This document shows, piece by piece, positions 1-8,575 of a DNA stretch of 64,000 bases (positions are counted from its first letter, which is position 1; every line of letters starts with the position of its first letter). The translations under genes were made by a program, and so were the position numbers. The DNA is from CAZCAC01 sp964496575 (GTDB taxonomy: Bacteria > Planctomycetota > UBA1135 > GCA-002686595): positions 1 through 64,000 of the forward strand of contig CAZCAC010000031.1 in assembly GCA_964496575.1 (NCBI GenBank), written 5' to 3'. The notes under the pieces were generated by a model. It saw only the letters and a list, made by a program, of their open reading frames with translations. It did no database searches and had not been told where the DNA came from.

Positions 1-310
1 GCATTTCGAGGCCCCGAGGTTGCAGGAATGACTCCGCGTAGGTCAGAAGCCCTGCAATGTGTGTTGCCCAGCTCCCGTGTCCGGTGTTGCGAGTTGCGTT
101 GTTGCTCGGGTCGGTGTATTGGCTCGGCGCTGAGTGGGTACGTGGACCTTTCCGGGGTAGAAGACGCCGATGGCAGGCTTCGATCAGGGCGGCAGCCAGG
201 GCGTGGTGCACCTCTGCGGTACCCGCGATCTTTCGAGCGGCTGCGGAGGCGTGCTCGTCGGAACGGAAGCTCCTCCTGCGGCGGCGGCCTCGCCAGCGCG
301 GAGGTCGGCA
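1..310. other. No confident gene at left edge
   Basis: I see no gene I can support here. On the minus strand one frame stays open from the hairpin at 311-370 to the left edge and reads protein-like in its middle (for example SDEHASAAARKIAGTAEVHH), but it has no convincing start or ribosome binding site and its distal part is low-complexity. It could be the 5' part or a remnant of a gene continuing beyond position 1. Plus-strand ORFs in the same stretch are Arg-rich and look like shadows. Confidence 0.4.
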
Positions 311-370
311 TACGGCGTCAGTCACCCTTCGCCCATTTCCCGAGATGGGCGAAGGGTGACTGACGCTGTA
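311..370. terminator. Long near-perfect hairpin after hypD
   Basis: The arms at 315-336 and 345-366 are a perfect 22-bp inverted repeat (left arm begins GCGTCAGTCACCCTTCGCCC) with an 8-nt loop TTCCCGAG. Pairing can extend outward to 311 and 370 with a G-U step. It lies 13 nt beyond the hypD stop codon, so transcripts of the hypD cluster would fold it. There is no U-tract, so it may be a Rho-assisted terminator, an mRNA 3'-end stabiliser, or a dispersed extragenic palindrome rather than a classic intrinsic terminator. Confidence 0.6.
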
Positions 371-382
371 TACGCGATCGTA

Positions 383-2749
383 TCAGAAGCGCTCCTGCGC
401 CGTCCGGGCGATCACCTCCTCCTGGAGGTCCCGACCCATGTCGACGAAGTAATCGCTGTAGCCGGCGACGCGCACCAGGAGATCGCGATGCTCTTCGGGG
501 TTCTCCTGCGCGGCGCGCAGCGTCGGGGTTCCGACCACGTTGAACTGGATGTGGTGGCCGCCCAGGCGGAAGTAGGTCCGGATCAGGCTGGCCAGCTTCT
601 CGATGCTCTCCTCGCCCTCGAGGGTCTGCGGCAGGAAGCGCTGGTTCAACAGCGTGCCGCCCGAGCGCACCTGATCCATCTTGCCCAGCGACTTGCACAC
701 CGCCGTCGGTCCGTGGCGGTCGGCGCCATGCGCCGGTGAAGTGCCGTCGGAGATCGGCAGGCCCGCCTGCCGGCCGTCCGGCGTCGCGCCGACGCGCGTG
801 CCGAAGTAGACGTGGCAGGTCGTCGAAAGCATGTTGAGGTGGTAGCTCCCGCCCTTCGTGTTCGGCCGCCCGTCGATCACCTCGAGCAGCGAGGTGTAGA
901 CGCGCTGCATCAGGGTGTCGGCCGGTTCGAGGTCGTTGCCGAACTTCGACGTCTTGTTGAGCAGCCGCTGGCGCAGCGCCTCCTCGCCGGCGAAGTCGGT
1001 GGACAGCGCGTCGAGCAGCGTCCCCATCGGGATCGTCTCCCGGTCGAAGACGTGCTCGCGCAGCGCCGAGAGGCTGTCGGTGATCGTGCCGATGCCGCAG
1101 CACTGGATGTAGGTCGTGTTGTAGCGCGGCCCACCGTCGTAATAATCGCGCCCCGTCTCGATGCAGTCGCGAATCACCACCGAGAGGAATGGGGCGGGGA
1201 CGTAGCGCGCGAACATCGATTCAATGTACTGGTTGACCTCGACCTTGACCTCGACGAACCAGGCGAGCTGCGCCTCGAACGCGCGGTAGAGGTCGTCGAA
1301 GGTGGTGAAGCTGCGCGGGTCGCCGGTCTTCGGGCCGAGCTGCTTGCCCGTCGCGGGGTCGACCCCGTCGTTCAGCGCGATCTTGAGGATCTTCGGCGTG
1401 TTCAGGTAGCCGGTGAGAACGTAGGCCTCCTTGCCGAAACAGCCCGTCTCGATGCAGCCGCTGGTGCCGCCCTCGCGGGCGTCCTCGACGCTCTTTCCGG
1501 CGCGAACCTGCTCGGCGACCACCGCGTCGGCGTTGAAGACGGCCGGGTAGCCGTAGCCGCGGCGGATGACGCGGCAGGCCGCCTTGAGGAAGCGCTCCGG
1601 GGTCCGACCGGAGATCTGCACGTTGCTCTGCGGCTGCAGGAGGTGGATCTCGTCGACGACCTCGAGCAGGAGGTAGGAGAGCTCGGAGACCGCGTCGCTC
1701 CCGTCGACGTTCAGGCCGCCGAGATTGATGTTGGTGAAGTCGTTGTAGGTGCCGCTCTCCTTGGCGGTGACCCCGACCTTCGGCGGCGCGGTCTGGTTGT
1801 TGAACTTGATCCAGAGGCACTGCAGGAGCTCCTTGGCGCCGTCGCGGTCCAGCGTGCCCGCGGCGAGCTCCGCCTCGAAGAAAGGCGCGAGATGCTGGTC
1901 GAGGTGCCCGGGGTTCATCGCGTCCCAGCCGTTCAGCTCGGTAACCGTGCCGAGGTGGACGAACCAGTACATCTGGATCGCCTCCCAGAAGGTCCGCGGA
2001 GCGTGGGCGGGGACGCGGTCGCACACCGCGGCGATGTGCTCGAGCTCCTCGCGGCGCGCCGGATCACCCTCTCGCGCCGCCTTCTCGCGGGCGAGCTCGG
2101 CGTGGCGCCGGGCGAAGATCATCGCCGCGTCACAGGCGATCGACATCGCCTCCAGCTGCTCCGCCCGCTTCGTCGCGTCGGGATCGGCGAGGTAGTCGAG
2201 CGCCTCGATCCGCGCGGTGATCTGCTCCTGGTAGTCGAGCATCCCCTTGCGGTAGATCTCGCCGTCGAGCGTGGTGTGGCCGGGCGCGCGCTGCTCCATG
2301 AACTCGGTGAAGACGCCCGCCTCGTAGGCGTCCTTCCACCGCTCGGGCACGTGGCGGAAGAGGCGGTCGCGCATGCTCCGACCGCGCCAGTAGGGGATGA
2401 TCTCGCGCTCGTAGGTCTCGATCATCGCCTCGTCGGTGCGATAGCGCGTCTTCTCCCGCTCGTTCAGCGTGCGCAGGTCCTCGGCGGAGTGGCAGGTCAG
2501 CTCGGGGAAGGTCGGCACCACCTTCGGCGCGGGACCGCGCTCGCCGACGATCAGCTCGCCGTCCCCGATCCAGATCGCCTGGTGCTCCCACAGGTGCTTG
2601 AACGCGAGCGCGCGCAGCACCGGCACGGGGTGCTTGCCCTCGTTCTCGCGGTAGAACTCCGTGATCAACTCGGCGCGCTCGGTGGAGACGGCGGGTTCCG
2701 CCTCGAAGCTCTCCCGACGGAGACTCTCGATTCGCTCATTCATTCTCAT
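383..2749 (-). CDS. hypD: Glycyl radical enzyme, trans-4-hydroxy-L-proline dehydratase (HypD)
   Basis: A 788-residue cytoplasmic glycyl radical enzyme predicted to dehydrate trans-4-hydroxy-L-proline to 1-pyrroline-5-carboxylate under anoxic conditions. The thiyl-radical loop GCIETGCFGKEAYVLTGY carries Cys432 and Glu434, and the C-terminal radical loop RVAGYSDYF carries Gly763. From memory, Clostridioides difficile HypD uses F152, H160, D278, S334, D339, C434, E436, Y450, T645 and G765; each is present here shifted by exactly two (F150, H158, D276, S332, D337, C432, E434, Y448, T643, G763). That set argues for HypD over pyruvate formate-lyase, glycerol or choline lyases. The start at 2749 directly follows the activase stop; Met3 at 2743 has better spacing from GGAGG and is an alternative. 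No proC (pyrroline-5-carboxylate reductase) is nearby. The name hypD is also used for a hydrogenase maturation gene, which this is not. Confidence 0.92.
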   Translation of the reverse strand: MRMNERIESLRRESFEAEPAVSTERAELITEFYRENEGKHPVPVLRALAFKHLWEHQAIWIGDGELIVGERGPAPKVVPTFPELTCHSAEDLRTLNEREKTRYRTDEAMIETYEREIIPYWRGRSMRDRLFRHVPERWKDAYEAGVFTEFMEQRAPGHTTLDGEIYRKGMLDYQEQITARIEALDYLADPDATKRAEQLEAMSIACDAAMIFARRHAELAREKAAREGDPARREELEHIAAVCDRVPAHAPRTFWEAIQMYWFVHLGTVTELNGWDAMNPGHLDQHLAPFFEAELAAGTLDRDGAKELLQCLWIKFNNQTAPPKVGVTAKESGTYNDFTNINLGGLNVDGSDAVSELSYLLLEVVDEIHLLQPQSNVQISGRTPERFLKAACRVIRRGYGYPAVFNADAVVAEQVRAGKSVEDAREGGTSGCIETGCFGKEAYVLTGYLNTPKILKIALNDGVDPATGKQLGPKTGDPRSFTTFDDLYRAFEAQLAWFVEVKVEVNQYIESMFARYVPAPFLSVVIRDCIETGRDYYDGGPRYNTTYIQCCGIGTITDSLSALREHVFDRETIPMGTLLDALSTDFAGEEALRQRLLNKTSKFGNDLEPADTLMQRVYTSLLEVIDGRPNTKGGSYHLNMLSTTCHVYFGTRVGATPDGRQAGLPISDGTSPAHGADRHGPTAVCKSLGKMDQVRSGGTLLNQRFLPQTLEGEESIEKLASLIRTYFRLGGHHIQFNVVGTPTLRAAQENPEEHRDLLVRVAGYSDYFVDMGRDLQEEVIARTAQERF

Positions 2750-3655
2750 TCAACCTCCGACCTTCGTTTCCAGCCCGTGCCGGGCCATCCTCGCGGCGAT
2801 CTCCTCGATCCTCTCACCGGGAATCCCCTCCGCGCCATCCAGGCGCCAGCGGCGCCCGAAGCGCTCGTGCTTCTCCTTCGCCGAGGGATGGAAGGGGAGC
2901 AGGCTGACGCCTTCCAGCCGCGGCAGCGTGCCCAGGAACGCTCCGAGCTCCTCGAGACTCCGGTCGTCGTCGTTGATCCCGGGGATCACCGGGATGCGCA
3001 CCCGCACCTTGGCGCCCCATTCACACAGGCGGCGCAGGTTGGCCAGGATCGGCTCGCTGGGCACGCCGGTGACCTCTCGGTGGCGGGCGGGGTCCAGGGT
3101 CTTGACGTCGAAGAGGAACAGATCGGTGAGCCCGGCGACCTCTCGCAGCACCTCCCGGGAGGCGAGCCCCGAGGTGTCGACGACGCGGTGGATCCCCGCC
3201 AGGCCGCAGGCGCGCAGCAGCGCGGTCAAGAACTCCGGCTGGGCGAGCGGCTCGCCGCCGGAGAAGGTGACGCCGCCCCCCGACTCGTCGTAGAAGATCG
3301 CGTCCTTGTCGATCCTGGCCATCACCTCGGCGACGGTCTTGACCTCGCCCACCATCCGGCGGCTGTCGCTGGGACAGGCTTCGGAGCAGACGCCACAGAG
3401 GACACAGCTCTCGTCGGACCGTTCGATCCCCTCGGAGGTGAGACGCAGCGATTCGGTCGAGCAGCTGTCGACGCACTGCTCGCAGCCGATGCAGCGCGAG
3501 ACGGCGTAGTCGAGGATCGGTTGGGCCTCGATCCCCTCGGGGTTCTGGCACCACCAGCACGACAAGGGGCACCCCTTGAGGAAGACCGTGGTGCGGATCC
3601 CCGGCCCGTCGCGGGTCGAGTACTTCTGGATGTCGAAGACGAGGCCTTGCTCCAT
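2750..3655 (-). CDS. Glycyl-radical enzyme activating enzyme (radical SAM)
   Basis: A 301-residue radical SAM activase that would install the glycyl radical on the adjacent HypD using S-adenosylmethionine and reduced ferredoxin or flavodoxin. The SAM cluster motif CPLSCWWC gives Cys29, Cys33 and Cys36. Two inserted ferredoxin-type [4Fe-4S] motifs follow (Cys55/58/61/65 and Cys84/87/90/94), the layout of PFL/HypD-type activases. GGGVTFSGGEPL is the typical SAM-binding GGE region. An upstream in-frame ATG at 3682 lies inside gntR; I chose 3655 because GGAGGG sits at good spacing before it and the preceding gene ends 4 nt upstream. It is translationally coupled to hypD (TGA then ATG with no gap). 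The C. difficile partner has been called HypE. Confidence 0.93.
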   Translation of the reverse strand: MEQGLVFDIQKYSTRDGPGIRTTVFLKGCPLSCWWCQNPEGIEAQPILDYAVSRCIGCEQCVDSCSTESLRLTSEGIERSDESCVLCGVCSEACPSDSRRMVGEVKTVAEVMARIDKDAIFYDESGGGVTFSGGEPLAQPEFLTALLRACGLAGIHRVVDTSGLASREVLREVAGLTDLFLFDVKTLDPARHREVTGVPSEPILANLRRLCEWGAKVRVRIPVIPGINDDDRSLEELGAFLGTLPRLEGVSLLPFHPSAKEKHERFGRRWRLDGAEGIPGERIEEIAARMARHGLETKVGG

Positions 3656-3659
3656 CGGC

Positions 3660-4358
3660 TCAACCCTCCGTGCCCGCGCCACTCGTGGCGTTGTCGTCGA
3701 AGTGGTACTGGCGGATGAACCGCTCCTGCACCGAGAACGACCAGTGGACGTCGCGAAGGTAGTCAGCTGCGCGATCGACCTCGCCCAGCCGCAGCAGCTC
3801 GACGATGTGGGCGTGCTCGTCGCAGGAGGCGAGCTCCCACTCCTTGAGCAGCCCGGCGTGGCCGGGGAAGTCGTAGAGGCGCTGCTTGAGGGTGTGGACG
3901 GTGCGCTTCAGCTCGGCGTTGCCGGAGAGCTCGAGCCAGCCGTCGTGGAACTCGAGGTTCCTCGCGTAGAAACTCTCGAAGTCGTCACGGTCGAGAGCCG
4001 CCCGCATCTCGCCGACCAGCTCGTCCATCCGTTCGACCCGCTCGACGTCGAGCCTCAGGCGGACCTCTCGCATCGCCGTCGCCTCGAGCGCGCCGAGGAG
4101 CTGGTAGTTGTCGCGGACCCGCTCGAGGGTCAGCTCGGCGACCCGGACGCCGCGCCGGGGCAGGATCTCGACGAACCCCTCCGACTCCAGCTGCAGGAGA
4201 GCGTCCCGCAGCGGCGTCCGGCTGATCCCGATCTCCGCCGCGATCGCGTTGAGGTCGAGCAGCGCCCCGGGGGCCAGGTCGCCGCGGTGGAGCCGCCCCC
4301 TGAGGTGGTCGTAGACCTGCTCGCGGAGGGAGCGGGTGACGATGGTGGGGGTGGGCAT
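3660..4358 (-). CDS. GntR-family (FadR/FCD) transcriptional regulator
   Basis: A 232-residue regulator with an N-terminal winged helix (residues about 8-75, core ISRTPLRDALLQLESEGFV) and a C-terminal all-helical FCD ligand-binding domain (about 80-220) containing the metal-type His/Asp positions of that family (NLEFHDGW, DEHAHIVELL). FCD regulators usually respond to small organic acids or amino-acid catabolites. It lies directly upstream of the activase and hypD with a 4-nt gap, so it probably controls this operon and itself through the palindrome at 4403-4414. The longer frame from 4457 is mostly unlike the family; MPTPTIVTRSLREQV at 4358 is the family-like start although no strong ribosome binding site is visible. 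The inducer is unknown; hydroxyproline or its product is the contextual guess. Confidence 0.88.
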   Translation of the reverse strand: MPTPTIVTRSLREQVYDHLRGRLHRGDLAPGALLDLNAIAAEIGISRTPLRDALLQLESEGFVEILPRRGVRVAELTLERVRDNYQLLGALEATAMREVRLRLDVERVERMDELVGEMRAALDRDDFESFYARNLEFHDGWLELSGNAELKRTVHTLKQRLYDFPGHAGLLKEWELASCDEHAHIVELLRLGEVDRAADYLRDVHWSFSVQERFIRQYHFDDNATSGAGTEG

Positions 4359-4402
4359 GGCGGTCGGGTGGGGTCTCTGCCGGGATCTCCGGTCTCTGAT
4401 AT

Positions 4403-4414
4403 CTGATATATCAG
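4403..4414. promoter_or_regulatory. Probable GntR/FCD operator CTGATATATCAG
   Basis: A perfect 12-bp palindrome, preceded by an overlapping extra half-site (CTGATAT at 4396-4402), in an AT-rich island of an otherwise GC-rich intergenic stretch. It ends 44 bp upstream of the chosen gntR start. Size and symmetry match known FadR/FCD operators, so autoregulation and control of the activase-hypD genes is the natural reading. The -10 region may overlap it. Confidence 0.65.
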
Positions 4415-4509
4415 GTCTCGGGCTGAAGTCAAGCCGTCGAAGATCGCTTCGCCCCACCGGGGGGTGGTTTCCCGCGTCCGGTCCCGCCGTGGACCCCTCG
4501 CAACCCGCC

Positions 4510-5463
4510 TCAGATCACCCCCCGCAGCGTCTCCAGGTCGATGTTCCCGCCGCAGAGGACGATCACCACCTCCTTCCCGGCGAGCCGCTGCCCGCTCCGG
4601 CGGAACGCGGCCAGCGGCACCGCCGCTGCGCCCTCGATCAGCATCCGGTGGATCTCGATGAACCGGCGCAGGCTGGTCGCGATCTCCTCCTCCGACACGG
4701 TGACGCACTCGTCGACCAGCTCGCGACACAGCTCGAAGGTGATCGACCCGTCCTCCACGCCGCCCGCGGTGCCGTCGGAGAGAGTCGGCTGCGAGGGGAG
4801 ATCGAGGATCCGGCCCGCCCGGAGCGAGTCGATCATCACGCACGAGTTCGCCGGGGAGCAGCCGACGACGTGGACCTCGGGGAGCTGCGACTTGAGATAG
4901 CCCGCCACCCCGCTGATCAGCCCGCCGCCGCCCAGGGCGATGAAGATCTCGTCGATCCAGTCGTGCTGGCGCACCAGCTCCTCGCCGATCGTGCCCTGTC
5001 CCGCGATCACCGCCGGGTCGTTGTACGGGGAGACGTAGACCATGCCGCGCTCGGCGGCGTGACGGCGGGCGTGGGCCTCGGTCTCGAGGCAGTCGTTCCC
5101 GCGGCGGACGATTCGGGCGCCCAGACGCTCGATCGTCGCGACCTTCGCCGGGTTGGCGTGCTCCGTGACGAAGATCTCGCCCCCGATCGAGAGGACGTCC
5201 ATCGCGTGCGCCACCGCCGCGCCGTGATTGCCCGTCGAGGCCGCGACCACCCCGTGCTCGCGCTCCTCGCGAGACAGCGAGAGCAGCTTGTTCAGCGCGC
5301 CCCGCACCTTGAACGAGCCGGTGTGCTGCCAGTTCTCCAGCTTGCAGTGCACCCTCGCTCCCGAGACTTCGCTCAGGAACGGGGAGAGCTCCAGCGGCGT
5401 CTCGCGGACGTATCCGCGGATCCGATCGGAAGCGAGTGAGACCTGTTCCTCGAGGTTCATCAT
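4510..5463 (-). CDS. Threonine/serine dehydratase-like PLP enzyme
   Basis: A 317-residue fold-type II PLP enzyme, likely a threonine or serine ammonia-lyase making a 2-oxo acid and ammonia. The Schiff-base lysine is Lys52 in TGSFKVRGALNKL, the substrate loop is STGNHG (76-81) and the phosphate-binding loop is GGGG (178-181) in ALGGGGLISG. There is no C-terminal ACT domain, so it resembles the catabolic, non-feedback-regulated type. It could also act on a hydroxylated amino acid such as 3-hydroxyaspartate. It lies upstream of gntR on the same strand, separated by about 150 bp holding the operator, so it may belong to the same regulon. I chose ATG 5463 because GAGGTGG lies 8 nt before it; GTG 5475 and ATG 5460 are alternatives. 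Confidence 0.85.
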   Translation of the reverse strand: MMNLEEQVSLASDRIRGYVRETPLELSPFLSEVSGARVHCKLENWQHTGSFKVRGALNKLLSLSREEREHGVVAASTGNHGAAVAHAMDVLSIGGEIFVTEHANPAKVATIERLGARIVRRGNDCLETEAHARRHAAERGMVYVSPYNDPAVIAGQGTIGEELVRQHDWIDEIFIALGGGGLISGVAGYLKSQLPEVHVVGCSPANSCVMIDSLRAGRILDLPSQPTLSDGTAGGVEDGSITFELCRELVDECVTVSEEEIATSLRRFIEIHRMLIEGAAAVPLAAFRRSGQRLAGKEVVIVLCGGNIDLETLRGVI

Positions 5464-5640
5464 CCTGGATACCACCTCGGGGGCTCACTCTGCGACCCAG
5501 GGCCGATTCTGGCAAGGGAGCGCCCGACAACTTCACGAAAACGCGGCTGCCGAAAACGCCCTTCCCAAAGCGCCCCCGGCAGCCGACTCGTCAACAGCGC
5601 CGTCGGGGCCTCCACCCCCGCGGCGCACTCTCTCCGATGT

Positions 5641-7983
5641 CTACAGGTCGACCTGGACCTCGCCGTCGATCACGGCGGGCGGGTCGTCGATGACGGGCTT
5701 GTCGCCCATCACCGGTGTCGAATAGACGGACTCGTCCGGAAGGACCAGGTCGTCCGCGGCGGTGATGTCGAGCTCCGGCGCGGCGCCGGGATCTTCCTGG
5801 AGGCTCTGCTCCATCTCGATCGCCCGGAGCACGTACTCGGTGCCGCTCGGCCCCATCAGCGTGCCGTCGGCGATGCAGAAGATCGGGTACCAGCGATCGA
5901 ACTCGCCTTCACCCTTGAGGTCGGCGCCTTCCCACGGGATCCCCCACAGGTCGCCGTTGCCGCCGTAGTTCAGGAAGTAACTCGAACCGTCGTAGGTGGC
6001 GTCGCCGTTGCGGTCCGCAGCGGTGGTGTGGGTGTAGAGGAACTGCAGCGGCGGATCGAACTCGACGAAGTCGCCGGCCGAGTCCTTGACCGCGCCGTAC
6101 TGGTTCCACTCGTTGTGACCGGTCTCGTAGGTGTAGAAGACATCGGCGTCCCACAGATCCCAGGGGTTGGTCACGCCCGCGGTGTCGAGCACCATCGGTC
6201 CGCTGTGCATACCCCACATGTTGGGGCCCGAGGTGGGCGCCTCGCCCTCCAGGAGACCGACCACCTGCGGGTTCGAGTCGTCGCCCGCCGAGTCGTAGTA
6301 GAGCGTCAGGTCGTCCGCGTCGAAGCGGTAGACGTGCGGGTCCTCCACGTCCTCGGAGTTGGCCAGGAAGATCTCCCCGGACTCGACGTTGGTGCCGGTC
6401 AGGTTCGCCTTCAGGCAGTCGATGTAGCCGTACAGCGCGACGCGGCCGTCCTCGTCTCCCTCGAAGAGGGTGGAGGAGCCGTTGATGAACTCCTGCTCGT
6501 AGTAGGTGATGTAGTCGGTTCCGTCGATGTAGCTGACCGAACCGCCCAGGCTGTCCGACCACATGTGCAGCCAGCCGCCGAGCGCGGCGACGTCGATCTG
6601 CTCGGGAACGCCCATCGTATCCCACTCGTGCGTCTCCTCGTTGAAGGTCGCGACCTTCCAGAAGGAACCGGTGTAGTAGTCGACCATGTACTGGGTCTGG
6701 GCGTTCCAGTCCCACCACTGGAAGGTGTTGGTGCCGATGTCCACCAGGTCCATCTCGTTCTTGGTGTGCTTCATCAGCTTGCCGGGCGCGAGGACGACGG
6801 TGAACTCGTCCCCTTGCTCGTCGCTGTAGGTCTCCTCGACGATGGTGTCCCCGTTCTCCAGGGTGATCTCGTCTGGAGTCCAGATGCCGTGATAGCCGAC
6901 CCAGCCGTGGCCTTCTTCGCCGACGCGGAAGCCGAAGCCGGAGTTGAGGTCGACCCGCTGGCCGATGTTGGCCCCTTCCGCGTGGTAGAGGTTGTAGCGC
7001 CAGACCATCGTCTTGAAGTCCTCGCGGCTCAGCGTGACCACGTCACCTTCATCCTTCTGACGCTTGAAGTGCGTCGAGTTGAAGGCCACCTGCCAGCTCT
7101 CTTCCTGGAGGCCGCTGTCGCCCATCCCGTGGTTTCCGCGGAACTGCTGGATGATCTTCGCCGCGCCGGTCTCCTGATCGGAGGACATGGTCACGTTGAT
7201 CTGGACCTGGTTCGACCGGTCTCCGGGCGAGTGCGGCAGGGTCAGGTCGCCCTCCTTCTCGAAGAAGGTGAAGCCGATGTCGTCGCCCGCGACCTCGGTC
7301 GTGGCCAGGACGCCCCACATGTTGGGGTCGGACAGGCCCGCGGCGTTCGCGGCGCCGGCGAAGGTCAACGAGAACTGCCCGAACGGATCGGTCGCGCTCG
7401 AGCCCTCGCTGATGCTCATCTTGGCGTGAATGGTGAACTCCTCGCTCGGGCCGCCATGCTCTTCGTGCGATTCGGGGACCCAGAAGTACACCGTCTGTGG
7501 CGAGCTGTTGGTCGCGCGCTGGCTGTCGACGACGAAGATCTCGAAGTTGTCGCCCTGGGCTCCGGAGGACTGGCCCGTATCCGTCGACTGGGTGCCCTTG
7601 GCGGCGCCCTTGTCCTCGGTGGGGGTGATCTGTGCGTTGTACGGACCGTAGTTGACCATCTGGTCGTACGCGGTCTTGGACGTGTCGCTGAGGATCGAAT
7701 TGATGATCGTCAGGGGCTCCATCGAGGGGTCGTAGACGTAGACCCGGGCCTCGTCGGTGTTGTAGTCGGAGTCGATCGGGTAGGGACTCGATCCCGGTGT
7801 GACCGTGTTCCCGCTGGCGGTCGCCCCCGTATCCAGCTCCGATGTATCGGCCGAGACGACCGAGACCGTTCCCGGGGCCGTCAGACCCTGAACGGCACCC
7901 GTCGTGCCGGAGCCTCCTCCGCTGCAGGAGGTGAACAGTGCGATGGTGCCGGCGCCGGCCGCCAGCCAGATGGTGTGTCTCAT
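5641..7983 (-). CDS. Large secreted lipoprotein of unknown function
   Basis: A 780-residue protein with a lipoprotein signal peptide: positive start, hydrophobic stretch and lipobox LFTSC with Cys20 as the lipidated residue. A low-complexity Gly/Ser/Thr linker follows to about residue 65. The body is acidic and rich in Trp, Tyr and Asp, with many short beta-like segments but no motif I can assign to a family. Two copies of a PNMWG-type segment (residues about 220 and 590) suggest an internal duplication. It probably sits on the periplasmic or outer face of a membrane. It is monocistronic and divergent from the gene at 8269. I do not recognise it. Confidence 0.75.
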   Translation of the reverse strand: MRHTIWLAAGAGTIALFTSCSGGGSGTTGAVQGLTAPGTVSVVSADTSELDTGATASGNTVTPGSSPYPIDSDYNTDEARVYVYDPSMEPLTIINSILSDTSKTAYDQMVNYGPYNAQITPTEDKGAAKGTQSTDTGQSSGAQGDNFEIFVVDSQRATNSSPQTVYFWVPESHEEHGGPSEEFTIHAKMSISEGSSATDPFGQFSLTFAGAANAAGLSDPNMWGVLATTEVAGDDIGFTFFEKEGDLTLPHSPGDRSNQVQINVTMSSDQETGAAKIIQQFRGNHGMGDSGLQEESWQVAFNSTHFKRQKDEGDVVTLSREDFKTMVWRYNLYHAEGANIGQRVDLNSGFGFRVGEEGHGWVGYHGIWTPDEITLENGDTIVEETYSDEQGDEFTVVLAPGKLMKHTKNEMDLVDIGTNTFQWWDWNAQTQYMVDYYTGSFWKVATFNEETHEWDTMGVPEQIDVAALGGWLHMWSDSLGGSVSYIDGTDYITYYEQEFINGSSTLFEGDEDGRVALYGYIDCLKANLTGTNVESGEIFLANSEDVEDPHVYRFDADDLTLYYDSAGDDSNPQVVGLLEGEAPTSGPNMWGMHSGPMVLDTAGVTNPWDLWDADVFYTYETGHNEWNQYGAVKDSAGDFVEFDPPLQFLYTHTTAADRNGDATYDGSSYFLNYGGNGDLWGIPWEGADLKGEGEFDRWYPIFCIADGTLMGPSGTEYVLRAIEMEQSLQEDPGAAPELDITAADDLVLPDESVYSTPVMGDKPVIDDPPAVIDGEVQVDL

Positions 7984-8130
7984 GTGCTTGTACTCTCTCT
8001 GGTCTCCCTGTCAGGTTGGTGCGAATCTCCCGACCCTCTCCACCGGTGGGCGCCGGGGGAGTGGATCTCCCCGGCCGTGGAATTCCCGCCCCGGTGGTCG
8101 CAGGCCTTTCGGGTGTCGGGGGGGGGCCGC

Positions 8131-8159
8131 TTGACCCAAATTGCGAGTTCCTTTACATC
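8131..8159 (+). promoter_or_regulatory. Possible sigma-70-like promoter
   Basis: TTGACC (8131-8136) is followed by a 17-nt spacer and TACATC (8154-8159), a good -35 and a weak -10, about 110 bp upstream of the gene at 8269. A G9 run (8118-8126) lies just before it. This is inferred from sequence only. Confidence 0.3.
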
Positions 8160-8268
8160 CCAACAGAGATGAGCCCCGGCGGCTCGCAAAGGGGGCCTGG
8201 CGCGGTGGGGAAGGGGTCCCGGGCGACTCCACGATCGAGGGCGAGGTGCCCGCCGGTACAATCCGACC

Positions 8269-8568
8269 ATGAACCTCGACGAGTTCACGAGCGCCTGTGA
8301 TGCCGGCGCGGCCGCGGGGGGCTGGCCCTGCGCCTGGCCGCCCTTGCTGCTCTCCCTGGCCCTGGTTCGAGCGGGGGACTGGGACGCCGCCCACTCCATC
8401 GTCCAGGACGACTCGACGGCGCAGGGCAGCGCGGTACACGCCTACCTCCATCGGAAGGAGGGGGATCGAGGGAACGCGGAGTACTGGTACCGCAGGGCGA
8501 GGCGAGTGCCCTTCGAAGGATCCCTGGAACTGGAGTGGAGAGCGCTCGCCCAGGAGCTCCTGGGATGA
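8269..8568 (+). CDS. Small conserved protein (about 100 aa)
   Basis: A 99-residue, probably cytoplasmic protein. The centre and end (DWDAAHSIVQDD, VHAYLHRKEGDRGNAEYWYRRA) match a small conserved family I recall as hypothetical proteins in many bacteria, with a helical repeat-like feel similar to a short TPR pair. No catalytic motif is visible. It starts an apparent two-gene unit with the DUF2161-like gene, which begins 7 nt after its stop. It looks genuine because of conserved aromatic/His positions and gene-like spacing. Function is unknown. Confidence 0.75.
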   Translation: MNLDEFTSACDAGAAAGGWPCAWPPLLLSLALVRAGDWDAAHSIVQDDSTAQGSAVHAYLHRKEGDRGNAEYWYRRARRVPFEGSLELEWRALAQELLG

Positions 8569-8575
8569 CCTCTCC

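Noticed and set aside
812..3718. 968-residue open frame on the plus strand opposite the hypD and activase genes
   Set aside because: It is the antisense shadow of two strongly conserved genes; high GC keeps the frame open, and the translation is Arg/Leu/Val-rich with no family sense.
8118..8126. G9 tract upstream of the lipoprotein and small ORF
   Set aside because: It could vary in length and affect a promoter, but nothing else supports phase variation and the run is modest for this base composition.
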